Shown here in pieces: positions 16,901 through 27,106 of a stretch of DNA of 64,000 nucleotides. The first letter of the stretch is position 1, and each line of letters opens with the position of its first letter. Source of the stretch: Roseospirillum parvum (GTDB lineage: Bacteria; Pseudomonadota; Alphaproteobacteria; Rhodospirillales; Rhodospirillaceae); assembly GCF_900100455.1 (NCBI RefSeq), contig NZ_FNCV01000005.1, positions 1 to 64,000 on the forward strand. The letters run 5' to 3'. The notes below the pieces were generated by a model, which was given only the letters and a program-made list of their open reading frames with translations, was not told where the DNA came from and made no database searches. The position numbers and the translations under genes were made by a program.

Positions 16901-19900
16901 CCCCAGATGCCGGTGGTGCCGCCCAGCCCGAAGGCGAACTCGGGCGGGGTGCCGGCCGTGATGTCGCCGGTGATGACCACTTCCTTCAGCTCGAAGTGCT
17001 TGATCCCGAAGGCGTCCTTCCAGGTGTCGTCCATCTTGCCGGTGACGCTCAGGCCCACTTCGTCCTCGGCCAGCTGGATCCCGAAGGTGCCGGAGAAGTC
17101 GAAGGTCTTTTCGTCGTCACCCTTGCCATAGGTGGCCGTGAAGCCGGCGATCAGGCCCACCTCCATGGTTTCGTCCACGGTTTGCAGCAGCACCCCGAAG
17201 CGGGCCGCCTCGCCGGCCCCGGCGGGTTTCTTGGGGGTCAGGAAGCTGGGCAGCTTGAGGGCCTGAAGGTCGCTCAGCGAGAAGCTCTCGGCGACCAGGA
17301 ATTCCAGGGTCAGCCCCAGCGGGTTGTCATCGAACAGGCCGTCGATGTCGCCGTTGATGATCGCGTCGCCCGACAGGCCAAGCTTGAGGGCCCCGGTGCG
17401 CGAATCCCCGCTGGTCAAAAGGGTGCCCACGTCGCCCATCAGGGCGGCGTCGAAGTCCGACAGCAGGGTCACGTTGCCCACGTCCACGGGCACCTTGGAG
17501 GGGCCGAAAATGCCGGTGAAGAGGTCCTTGGCCACCCCGTCCTGAAGCTTGTCCGGCTCGATGGTCTTGATTTCCCGGCTGGCCAGGACCAGGGCGCCGT
17601 TGGCCGTGGCCATGCCCTTCAGGTGGCCGGTCATGTTGTCGATGGCAGCCTTGTCCTTGCCCTTGAGGCCGGCCACCTCGGCCAGCTTCGAGAGCCGGAA
17701 CGGCTTGGCCTTGCTGGCGATGTCGATCGCCGCCACCAGCACGTTGTTCTCGCCCGAGGCCTTGGCGACGGCCTTGGTCTCGGGGTCCATCTCGAACAGG
17801 TAGAAGGCGGCCTTGGCGTCGAGCAGCGAGCTTCTGGTCTCGGCCACCGCCTCAATGCCGTGCGGGTAGAGCTTCAGGGTATCGAGGATGAAATCGTCGC
17901 CGCCGGCCAGCTTGGGGTCGATGTCCTTGAGGTCCACCGGGCCCTGGATGACGATGTGGTCGAGGTGGGGCAGGTCGTCCTTCAGGGTCAGGCTGGCCTC
18001 GACCATCAGGTCGGACTTGCCGGGCAGGTCGACCTGGCTGAAGAAGCCCATGCCGGCCGATTTCTTCTTCTTGTCGGGGTCGGGGTCGTCGTCGGCCTGG
18101 GAGGCCTCGTCCTCGGCGGCCAGACTGATGAAGAAGCCGCTTTTCTCGAAGCGCATCCCGTCCAGCGAAAAGAACGACGGGCCGCTCCCGGCCATCGGGT
18201 TCTTGCCCTCGCCCTCGATGGTGCCGAGCAGGGTCAGGGCGCCGGCCCCCGCGCCGGCATTCAGGTCGACCAGGGTCTGAAGGCCGATGTCGTGGTCCTT
18301 GCCGCCGCCGAAGGCCTTGAGGTGCAGGGTCGCGCCGCCGCGCAGGGAGACATCGAGGTCGCCCTTGGGGCGGTAGCGGTCGGCGGTGTCCTTGGGCAGA
18401 TCGTCCCAGAAGGGGTCGCTGTCGGCATTGCCGGCGATGACCAGATGCCCGGGCTTGAAGGTCAGCGCTTTCTTGAGCCCCGACACCTGGACCGCCGGCA
18501 ACTGGATGTTGATGTCGAGCGCCGAGAGCAGGGCCTTGGCGACCTCCGGCCCGACCGCCTTGGCACCCTCTTTCATGAAGCTGAACAGGTGCTTCATGGC
18601 CCCGGGAAAGTGGCCGGCGACGGGCAGCACGGCGTCCTTCAGGTCGAGGCTTTTCAGGGCGCCGCCAAACTCGCCGGTGAGGCTTTTGGGGTCGATGGCG
18701 GCGAGCAGGTTCAAACCCTGCTTGAGCTTGCTGGTGCGCACCGCCTCGGGCAACTCGGTGGGCAGTTCCTGGGCCATGTCGTCGGGCAGGGCGCCGCCGT
18801 CGGCCTGGCTGGCGTAGACGAACACCGCCGGCGACAGTCCCACTTCCTTGAGCACCGAGGCGGCGGCTCCGGGCACGAAATTGGCCAGATCGAGCGTTCC
18901 GAAGTCGATCCCGATGATCCGCCCGCTGGCATCGGTGTTGGCGAACAGGCTGACCGTGTGCCCGGCGACGGTGGCGTCGGCCTTCATCGCCGTGCGGCTG
19001 ACCGTCATGCTCTCAAAGCCGCTGTCGCCCAGGCCGGGGATGCCGGCGACGTCGTGGAACAGGTGGCCCAGGGTGAGGTCCTGGCCGGTCAGGGTGAAGG
19101 TGCGCCCGCCCTGGTCGGCCTGATGCTGGGTGGACAGGGTGGCGGCCGGGGCGTCCTTGTCCTGGCCCAGCACCAGGGCGGTGCGGATGGTCCCGGTGGA
19201 CTCGTCGAACTCAAGGCCGCTCAGGGCCATGTCCTTGACCACCGGCACCTGGGCCAGCTCGGGCAGCAGCTTGGCCACCTCGATGCGGCCGGTGGTCTCG
19301 GGTTTCAGGGAGAAGGCCAACTGATCGGCGGCTTGACTGACCTTCTCGAGGTCCACCGAGAGGGTGGCGTCCTCCCCTTCCAGGCTGAGATCGACGCTCA
19401 AGGTGTCGCCAACCAGCGACAGCCCGGTGAAGGCGAAGACATGGATGCCCGGCACGTCCTCGAGGCGGGGCAGCACGTCGGCCAGATCGATGGCCGAGCC
19501 CTGGGGCACCGTCTCGACATCGAACTCAAGGCCGGCCTGTTCGCGGAAGGTCAGGGTGAGCGGCTTGTTGGCCGTCTCGCCCACGGTGGCCGAGAGCACC
19601 AGTTTGCGCTCCCGGGGGGTGAGCGCCAGCTTGTCGAACTTGAAGGCGTGCACCCCGGGCACCTTGCCCAGCGAGGGCAGGGCGCTGGTGATCTCGACCG
19701 GGCTCCTGGGGGTGAGGGTGAAGGTGGGGTCCGTGAGGCCTTTTTCGGGATCGCCGGTCAGCGCGAAATCGGCCGGGCCGCCCTTGACGTACACCGTGCC
19801 CGTGATGGTACCGGCGCCGCGATCGAGGACCACGCTGCCCAGGGCCACGTCGTTGATGATGGGCCGGCCCTTGAGGGCATCGAGCAACTGGCCCAGGGTG

Positions 19901-20586
19901 GCGTCCTTGTTGGGGGCGGCGAGGGTGACGACGGCCCCGGACACCCCCTTGGCGAGGTCGAAATCAAGGTCGAGCGCGGCCCGGTTCAGGGTGCCCTCCA
20001 CCGACAGGCTTTTCGCCTTGGGGGCCAGGGTGAGCTTGGTGAAGCGGGCCTCGTCGACGCCGGGGATGCCCTTCAACTGGGGCACCACGTCGCCGAGGGC
20101 GGCGCCCCGCGTGCTGCCCGGCGGCGGGGCCACGGTGACGGTCAGGCTGGCCGGGGCCAGGGTGATCCGGAAGGGGGCGCCGGACAGCTCGATGTCGGCC
20201 CCCACGGTCAGCTTGTCCTCGTCGAAGACCAGCCCCTTGACCCCCAGCGCCTGGTCGCCGGGGAAGTCCTTCAGGCTGGGCACGATGTCGGAAAGGTGGA
20301 TCGCCCGCCCGGGGATGTGCACCGAGAACCGGTGCGCCTGCCCCCGGGTCTGGATGAAGACCAGGGGCTGGCCGTCGACCCTGGCGGTGACCGTCACCCG
20401 CTCGTCGCCGCGCTTGACGCTGATCACCTGGGCCGAGCCGACCAGCTCGAAAGACTTGGCCGCCGAGAGCACCTCGCCCAGGGTGCGCGGATCGTCGGCG
20501 CCCGCCTCCCGGGCCAGGCTCAGCGCCGCCAACAGCACGGGCAGAACGCTGAGGGCGGAGACGAGAAGCAGGCGAACGGGGAACAT
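13903..20586 (-). CDS. Giant exported repeat protein with C-terminal ricin-type lectin repeats
   Basis: A 2227-residue protein; I do not recognise the family as a whole. Seen in order: signal peptide (cleaved near EAGADDP); at least seven degenerate repeats of about 75 residues (about 30-620), each centred on L-x-x-hPGh-x-x-h-x-h-x-x-L-x-L (for example LKGIPGVDEARFTKLTL, LGKVPGVHAFKFDKLAL, LEDVPGIHVFAFTGLSL); a long beta-rich middle with a hydrophobic glycine-rich segment (GYVVAGGGAVGVYLIPGVGQ, about 1270-1290); an alpha-helical coiled coil (about 1592-1760) with two Cys in CHGWKKYYCEAKWW; and about 300 C-terminal residues with six C...C pairs and Q-x-W-like motifs, fitting two ricin-B beta-trefoils. 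It begins the operon with the secretin. Probably a large surface or secreted glycan-binding protein. Confidence 0.8.
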   Translation of the reverse strand: MFPVRLLLVSALSVLPVLLAALSLAREAGADDPRTLGEVLSAAKSFELVGSAQVISVKRGDERVTVTARVDGQPLVFIQTRGQAHRFSVHIPGRAIHLSDIVPSLKDFPGDQALGVKGLVFDEDKLTVGADIELSGAPFRITLAPASLTVTVAPPPGSTRGAALGDVVPQLKGIPGVDEARFTKLTLAPKAKSLSVEGTLNRAALDLDFDLAKGVSGAVVTLAAPNKDATLGQLLDALKGRPIINDVALGSVVLDRGAGTITGTVYVKGGPADFALTGDPEKGLTDPTFTLTPRSPVEITSALPSLGKVPGVHAFKFDKLALTPRERKLVLSATVGETANKPLTLTFREQAGLEFDVETVPQGSAIDLADVLPRLEDVPGIHVFAFTGLSLVGDTLSVDLSLEGEDATLSVDLEKVSQAADQLAFSLKPETTGRIEVAKLLPELAQVPVVKDMALSGLEFDESTGTIRTALVLGQDKDAPAATLSTQHQADQGGRTFTLTGQDLTLGHLFHDVAGIPGLGDSGFESMTVSRTAMKADATVAGHTVSLFANTDASGRIIGIDFGTLDLANFVPGAAASVLKEVGLSPAVFVYASQADGGALPDDMAQELPTELPEAVRTSKLKQGLNLLAAIDPKSLTGEFGGALKSLDLKDAVLPVAGHFPGAMKHLFSFMKEGAKAVGPEVAKALLSALDINIQLPAVQVSGLKKALTFKPGHLVIAGNADSDPFWDDLPKDTADRYRPKGDLDVSLRGGATLHLKAFGGGKDHDIGLQTLVDLNAGAGAGALTLLGTIEGEGKNPMAGSGPSFFSLDGMRFEKSGFFISLAAEDEASQADDDPDPDKKKKSAGMGFFSQVDLPGKSDLMVEASLTLKDDLPHLDHIVIQGPVDLKDIDPKLAGGDDFILDTLKLYPHGIEAVAETRSSLLDAKAAFYLFEMDPETKAVAKASGENNVLVAAIDIASKAKPFRLSKLAEVAGLKGKDKAAIDNMTGHLKGMATANGALVLASREIKTIEPDKLQDGVAKDLFTGIFGPSKVPVDVGNVTLLSDFDAALMGDVGTLLTSGDSRTGALKLGLSGDAIINGDIDGLFDDNPLGLTLEFLVAESFSLSDLQALKLPSFLTPKKPAGAGEAARFGVLLQTVDETMEVGLIAGFTATYGKGDDEKTFDFSGTFGIQLAEDEVGLSVTGKMDDTWKDAFGIKHFELKEVVITGDITAGTPPEFAFGLGGTTGIWGSDVSLAAKLPMTLAGNIPIPAGLGVKAATSNLNAHTYEVLGYVVAGGGAVGVYLIPGVGQVLIIPMLVVEVALSESYTVHHDIHTGKTITLKDMAKAPVADLEKFMKEVGKAGEWLMTGDLFLSFASPGASDTNLGIPDGVSVGGNVQLFGKKISFQPYIPMRWIYEAINYLGENPPAPAPGEYAPAPTANGAPPAMPTAETGHDGLDATTQRALYRQLRQIIHYEMGLSDDKPGFDYPRPSQADLAATRAALTGHSVGDFTLGGIKFSGVTVSLAPLKVSASASIFQGAESEAVTLSLKNGELVLEASTKLGPLGEVDLDLIYDRERDDFILAGDYQANKSLQTFLEHEISQGIEQIAKTAAGSYSDLQKAVSSLEKLKDEAHADLVKARQTVEKISQKVVDRLAATAAHYKREYDDANSKYHGCHGWKKYYCEAKWWPIRELRKDAWHESQQLLKDAKQALADLKDLEAAVHSAEIKLKKRTTAFALAASRAAAALRIKDVVEDGVSILAGLADVTDDLFTLNAALVAGSLNDLAAGHPLVMELDFSIKGKDYREYFAFKPTDPEFNTLSFAILPIMAAEHAVSALEKQLEDKLGPAVVDGAKLVDAFTTWIKAHIYELIGTTRDNLQKRIANIDYELSQEESRLKPVFATLEKQAGVYEDDYQELTDEANQILKTYKMSDFMPPSQVFKGRYLAVGHSLLCLGVASNGSDVYQENCQDVSTERWDAVPLLRDQDKTGYVHLVSNGLCLMASDQDAPSGSPLTLAQCGDGDHEKWKFISQDGIFSKAVNRASQKCLHFDTLNANEHAGYSIWTSCFGSDSQGLRVIADAEKPTFHKAEKMIQAANGQCLSADPDFADYFSRTRKGHATTSRDQLLAMTRIDDNHLQVDDCTPSERTRFNYVEAVNGDLKLVHAASGWCVVPGPQTSDPLGLFPCDNGMDMFWRLRGPSEEVFLLKNADSGRCMDIGSAPARDPDKAHPAVATPCQQRPEQTLKFAG

Positions 20587-20914
20587 GGCACAGGTCCTGT
20601 CAGGCGGCGGCCGGGCCGGCTGGGGGCGTGGGGGGCGTCAGGTGGCGGCCCGCCAGGGGCGCCCCATGAAGGTCGGAGGGTAACGCCAAGACCCCAGGAA
20701 AACCAAGGGAAAGCGGCCTTCCTGGCTGATCATCCCGTCGCCCGGCTAGGCCGCGCCCCGCCTCGCGGTGGCCTCGGCCATCCCACCCCGGGGGGTGTCC
20801 GGGCGCGGGTCGGGAACCTTTGCCGCCGCTGGCCGTTGATCCGGAAGAGCCCAGGCCGGCAGGGGGCGATCCTCCCGGGCCGGTCGGGCGCGTTCCCCGG
20901 ACAGGAGCCCGATC
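20587..20914. other. Divergent intergenic region, giant protein gene / CBS-fumarase operon
   Basis: A 328-bp region with no supported gene; it should hold promoters for both directions. A candidate Shine-Dalgarno GGACAGGAG lies just before ATG 20915. I see no clear operator or terminator. Confidence 0.45.
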
Positions 20915-21738
20915 ATGCCAGATCCGTCCGCCGCCACCACCGATACCCCGGCCATGCGCTACCGGCTGGGCGACTGCACGCCTCAGGAATTGCTGGACCA
21001 CGCCGACCTCAGCGAGCGCGACAAGCTGGCCGTGCTGCAGCAGTGGGAGCTTGATGCGGTCGAACTGCTGGTCGCCGAGGAAGAGAACATGGGCGGCGGC
21101 CCGTCGCCGCCGCTGGCCGAGATCCGTCACGCCATGCGTGACCTGCGGGCCCGGCGCGGTCCGGCGGCCTCCGGCGCCGTGGCGGATGCCGAAGGCGCCA
21201 CCGTCGGCGCGGTAATGAGCCGGGCCGTCAAGACGGTCCATGCCGACAACCGGATCGCCGATGTGGCCCGCCAGATGGCGGCCGACAACCTGGGCCTGTT
21301 CGTGGTCCTGGATGGCGACGCGGTGGCCGGCGTGGTGACCGACCGCGACATCGCCGTGCGCGCGGTGGGGCAGGGCCTGGAGGTCACCGCCCGCCCGGTG
21401 GCCGACATCATGACCAACCGGGTGGTCGCCTGCCACCACGCCCACCCCCTGGAGCGGGCAGCGGACCTGATGGCCCGGGAAGGGTTGCGCCGGCTGTGCG
21501 TGGTCGACGACGCCGACACCCTGGTCGGCCTGGTCTCGTTGAGCGACCTCGCCCTGGGTCAGGGCGGCGACGCCACCATCGGCCGCGTCCTGCGCGCCAT
21601 CACCCGTTCGCCGACCTCCGGCCCGACGGAGGCCGGCCGCCCGACCAGCCGTCATACCGAGACCAGCCCGCCCGGCGGCCTGCATGTCTACAGCCTCAGG
21701 CCGGTGGTGCCTTCCCGGTCGCCCTCCGGCGACGCCCC

Positions 21739-21742
<4 letters not shown>
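20915..21742 (+). CDS. Two-CBS-domain regulatory protein
   Basis: A 275-residue soluble protein. Residues about 16-60 carry the helical segment LLDHADLSERDKLAVLQQWE followed by an acidic LLVAEEENMGGG, a piece often found before CBS pairs in alphaproteobacteria. The CBS pair covers about 88-215 (VGAVMSRAVKTVHADNRIAD; VADIMTNRVVACHHAHPLE) and probably binds an adenine nucleotide. The last 50 residues are disordered. It overlaps fumC by ATGA, so the two are coupled; it could tie fumarase expression or activity to energy state (inference). Confidence 0.8.
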
Positions 21743-23145
<1,403 letters not shown>

Positions 23146-23168
23146 ATGTCTCCCCCTCGTGCCCGGAC

Positions 23169-23651
23169 TCAGCGCCTGGATGAAACCTCGGTCGGTGGTT
23201 CGTTGTCCGGTGTGTCCTGCCGCGCCGGGGTTGCCGGGGCCCCGTCGGCGGAGCCGTCGCCGAGCGGTCGCTCGCCGAAACTCCGGTCGACCAGCCCGCG
23301 CAGCACCGGCGAGCGCATCAGCACCAGGGCGAGGGCCAGGATGAAAATGGCCGAGGCCTCGAACAGGATCGACCGGGGGTCCATCTCCTTGCCCTGCAGG
23401 ACGATCAGCCGCGACAACGCGGTCATGGCGATGACGATGGGATAGAGGAAGGCGGCCCGGTCCTGGGCATAGTAGACGGTGACCATGCTCAGCACCTCGG
23501 CGTAGAGGAACAGCAGCAGGATGTCGGCCAGGGTGACGGTGCGGCTGATCACCACGTCGCGCACCTCCAGGCCGACGGCGGCCAGGGTCATCAGCATCAC
23601 CAGCCCCAGCAGGACCCGTTCCGAAAAGCGCATCAGGTTGGTTGGCGTCAT
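23169..23651 (-). CDS. PsiE-family membrane protein
   Basis: A 160-residue protein with four hydrophobic helices and the family core (SERVLLGLVMLMTLAAVGLE, LLLFLYAEVLSMVTVYYAQD, RLIVLQGKEMDP). PsiE proteins are phosphate-starvation-associated membrane proteins of unknown biochemical role. ATG 23651 is preceded by GGGGGAGA about 7 bp away; the 31-codon extension upstream is unlike a protein start. The last 35 residues are a hydrophilic Pro/Asp tail. Convergent with fumC. Confidence 0.82.
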   Translation of the reverse strand: MTPTNLMRFSERVLLGLVMLMTLAAVGLEVRDVVISRTVTLADILLLFLYAEVLSMVTVYYAQDRAAFLYPIVIAMTALSRLIVLQGKEMDPRSILFEASAIFILALALVLMRSPVLRGLVDRSFGERPLGDGSADGAPATPARQDTPDNEPPTEVSSRR

Positions 23652-24018
23652 CCGCTGTCTCCCCCAGTGATTTGTCCCGTGATTTGTCCCGTGGTCCGTC
23701 CGGTGACCGGTGCCGGCCGAGGCCCCTCGTGCGGCCCACGCCATGACCGAGAAACGCCCGACACGGCCAGGGGTTCCGGCCGGCGGGGATGGCCCGGCCG
23801 GGGGGCGGCGTGGAACGGTGGGGCTTTACAGCGCCGTCTCCGGCTCCGACATCAGGGGAGCGATGCGCCGTGCAACGCATCCCGTGCTCCGAACGTTGGC
23901 CCTTGAGGGACGGGGCCGCGCCCGCCAGGGGCGCCAACCGGCCGCCACCAACCCGGCGGGCCCCGCTCCGACAGGCAACCCGTCGGCAGACACCCCGACC
24001 AACGGGCGGAGCGAGGAG
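23652..24018. other. Divergent intergenic region psiE-like / nepR
   Basis: About 370 bp without a supported gene. It contains short direct repeats CCCGTGATTTGTCCCGTGATTTGTCCC (about 23670-23695, a 13-bp unit twice) close to the psiE-like start, and the candidate EcfG promoter listed separately. A plus-strand open frame across it only joins nepR and has no recognisable content. Confidence 0.5.
23872..23897 (+). promoter_or_regulatory. Candidate EcfG-type promoter of nepR-ecfG
   Basis: GCAAC (23872-23876), 17 bp, CGTT (23894-23897). The general stress consensus recognised by EcfG is GGAAC, 16-17 bp, CGTT, so this has one mismatch. It lies about 120 bp before nepR, and autoregulation of this locus is usual. 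A perfect GGAAC at 23812 is followed by CGTC at an 18-bp spacing, a weaker alternative. Confidence 0.4.
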
Positions 24019-24249
24019 ATGGCACGACCGGCAAAGAACCAGGATTCCCGCCGCCTCGGCGAGGCCCCGGAGCGGGCCGCCAAGGGTCGATCCGGCCCCC
24101 CCACCAGCGAGGCGGCAAAGGCGCATCGGGACCCGGTGTCCACGGGTCTGCGGCGGATCTACGGCGAGGTGCTCGCCGAGCCGCTGCCCGAGCCGTTGCA
24201 TGCCCTGGCCCGCCGGCTGGCGGGCAAGCGGCGCGACGGCGAGCCCTGA
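24019..24249 (+). CDS. nepR: NepR-like anti-sigma factor
   Basis: A 76-residue protein. After a basic disordered head, the last 35 residues (STGLRRIYGEVLAEPLPEPL then HALARRL) match the two-helix NepR core, in which L-R-x-h-Y-x-E-V-h-x-E-P-h-P is diagnostic. NepR holds the sigma factor EcfG inactive until phosphorylated PhyR binds NepR. The next gene, 63 bp downstream, is the matching sigma factor. GGAG lies 7 bp before ATG. PhyR and its kinases are not in the window. Confidence 0.82.
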   Translation: MARPAKNQDSRRLGEAPERAAKGRSGPPTSEAAKAHRDPVSTGLRRIYGEVLAEPLPEPLHALARRLAGKRRDGEP

Positions 24250-24312
24250 AGGGGCCGCCAGCGGCGGCGTCCTTCGGCTCGATCACCCCAGACGGGACAC
24301 AGGAGGCGCCGC

Positions 24313-24963
24313 ATGCCGTCCTTCGACCAGCAACTGATCGACGCCCTGCCGCATCTGCGGGCCTTTGCCCGCTCGTTGACGCCGGATCGGGCGTTGGCCG
24401 ACGATCTGGCCCAGGAGGCGGCCACCCGGGCCCTGGCCAACCGGCGGAGCTACCGGCCGGGGAGCAACTTCCGGGCCTGGGTGTTCACCATCCTGCGCAA
24501 CGCCTTCTACTCCGAGCACCGCCGCAAGTGGCGGACCAGCGAGCAGACCGACGAGGCGGCCATGCTGGCCCACGGCGAGCCGGGCCGACAACAGGCCCAC
24601 TTGGAGTTGGACGACTTCAGACGCACCTTCGGTTGTCTGCCGGCGGAACAGCGCGAGGCGCTGGTGCTGGTCGGTGCCTGTGGCTTCGGGATCGAGCAGG
24701 CGGCCGAGGTGGCCGGCTGTGCGCCGGGCACCGTGAAAAGCCGGGTTTCGCGCGGCCGGCGGGAGCTGAAGGCCCGGCTCGACGGCGACGCGGTGGTCGC
24801 GCCCTCGCGCGTTGCCGCCTCGGCGCCGGGCCGCGGCGGGCGCCGCCGGAGCGAGGACGGGAGCGAGGACGTCGGCCACCTCATCGACCACCTCATCAGC
24901 GACGTAATCGGCCATGCCGGCGGGCGTTCCCCGGAGCGGCAACCGGGGTTGGCCGCCGAGTGA
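24313..24963 (+). CDS. ecfG: EcfG-type general stress sigma factor
   Basis: A 216-residue ECF sigma factor of the EcfG/ECF15 group. Region 2 covers about 8-75 (DRALADDLAQEAATRALANR, NFRAWVFTILRNAFYSEHRR) and region 4 about 105-160 (LPAEQREALVLVGACGFGIE, GTVKSRVSRGRREL). After region 4 there is an extra 55-residue tail that most EcfG proteins lack. The nepR-ecfG order supports the call. It would direct transcription from GGAAC-type promoters in the stress response. Confidence 0.87.
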   Translation: MPSFDQQLIDALPHLRAFARSLTPDRALADDLAQEAATRALANRRSYRPGSNFRAWVFTILRNAFYSEHRRKWRTSEQTDEAAMLAHGEPGRQQAHLELDDFRRTFGCLPAEQREALVLVGACGFGIEQAAEVAGCAPGTVKSRVSRGRRELKARLDGDAVVAPSRVAASAPGRGGRRRSEDGSEDVGHLIDHLISDVIGHAGGRSPERQPGLAAE

Positions 24964-25039
24964 CCGTCATCCGCCGGCCCCCGCTCGATGCGCTCTCCCC
25001 GGGCCCGATGCGGCCCCACCCGGCCCCCCTGGTCGCGCC

Positions 25040-26203
<1,164 letters not shown>

Positions 26204-26212
26204 GGGGTGGGA

Positions 26213-26887
26213 TCAGGCCCGCGTCTCGACGCTCTCGAAGGCGGCGGCGCGGTCTGCCGACAGGGCCGGGAAGGGTGCCGTGACAGGAGCCTCGGCGGTC
26301 GGGCGGGCCGGTTGCAGGACCAGACGCCGCACCCCCAGCGCCAGCAGCTCGGCGGCCAACTGGTCGAGGGCGGCATCGTCCAGCAGGTCGGGGTGCAGGG
26401 TGGTCCGCACCTCGAACGCCACCCTGCTGTCGATCAGCCGGCGCAGGCTGTCGCGGGCCTTGTCGCCGCTGCCGGCGACGCCGGTCACCTCGCCGTAGCG
26501 GGCGAACGGGGCCTTGACGTCAAAGCCCACCCAGTCGAGGTCGGGCAACAGGGCGGCCAGCCGGTCGGGCCACGGGCCGCCGCTGTGCAGGCCGACCTCG
26601 AAGCCCATGGCGCGCACCGCGCGCACGGCCTCGGGCAGGGCCGGGTGCAGGGTCGGCTCGCCGCCCGAGAAGACCACCCCGTCGAGCAGCCCGCGCCGCC
26701 GTTCCAGGAAGGCCCGCACCTCGGCCCAGGCCCATTCGGCCTCGCCCTGGACGGGGATCAGATGGGCGTTGTGGCAGTAGGGACAGGCCCAGGGGCAGCC
26801 CTGGCAGAAGACGGTGGCGACCAGCCGGCCCGGCCAGTCGATGCCGGAAAACCGGGCCAGGCCGCCGATCCGCGGCCCGTCAGCCAA
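26213..26887 (-). CDS. nrdG: Anaerobic ribonucleotide reductase activating radical-SAM enzyme
   Basis: A 224-residue radical S-adenosylmethionine enzyme that installs the glycyl radical in class III ribonucleotide reductase. Visible: IGGLARFSGIDWPGRL opening, cluster motif CPWACPYC (C-x3-C-x2-C), SAM-binding VVFSGGEPTLHP, and WVGFDVKAPF. Start codon appears to be TTG (26887-26885), overlapping the TGA of the upstream glycyl-radical peptide gene; no in-frame ATG precedes the conserved opening. It is the last gene of the nrd operon. Confidence 0.9.
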   Translation of the reverse strand: MADGPRIGGLARFSGIDWPGRLVATVFCQGCPWACPYCHNAHLIPVQGEAEWAWAEVRAFLERRRGLLDGVVFSGGEPTLHPALPEAVRAVRAMGFEVGLHSGGPWPDRLAALLPDLDWVGFDVKAPFARYGEVTGVAGSGDKARDSLRRLIDSRVAFEVRTTLHPDLLDDAALDQLAAELLALGVRRLVLQPARPTAEAPVTAPFPALSADRAAAFESVETRA

Positions 26888-27068
26888 GATCGCAGGTCGC
26901 TTCGTCGAAATAGCGGCGCTCGGCGAACTCGCCCTTCTTGCCGCGATTGAACGACGAGACCGGGCGGTGATAGCCCATCACCCGGGTCCAGATCTCGCAC
27001 GGGGTGCGCTCTTCGTCGCTCAGCACGATGTCGTCCTGGCGGGCTTCGGGGGGGGCGATGTGGTTCAT
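26880..27068 (-). CDS. Free-standing glycyl-radical domain of class III ribonucleotide reductase
   Basis: A 62-residue protein. Residues 22-45 (TPCEIWTRVMGYHRPVSSFN then RGKKGEF) match the extreme C-terminus of NrdD, where R-V-x-G-Y holds the radical glycine; Gly32 is the candidate. The large subunit encoded just upstream ends after its Cys-rich zinc region and lacks this part. AAGGA lies about 9 bp before ATG 27068, so it is translated separately rather than through a sequencing frameshift. The stop overlaps nrdG. The peptide would have to dock into the large subunit to supply the radical. Confidence 0.8.
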   Translation of the reverse strand: MNHIAPPEARQDDIVLSDEERTPCEIWTRVMGYHRPVSSFNRGKKGEFAERRYFDEATCDLG

Positions 27069-27106
27069 GGGTTGGTTTCCTTGGTCGATGGCGGAGTCAG
27101 CAGGGA

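Noticed and set aside
13936-21054. A 2372-codon open frame on the plus strand opposite the giant protein gene
   Set aside because: It is a shadow frame created by very high third-position GC. Its translation is low-complexity Gly/Gln/His/Val with no domain, and the minus strand carries a signal peptide, repeats and lectin motifs.
23812-23838. GGAAC followed by CGTC as the EcfG promoter
   Set aside because: The spacing is 18 bp and the -10 is CGTC rather than CGTT; the site at 23872 fits better in spacing and -10.
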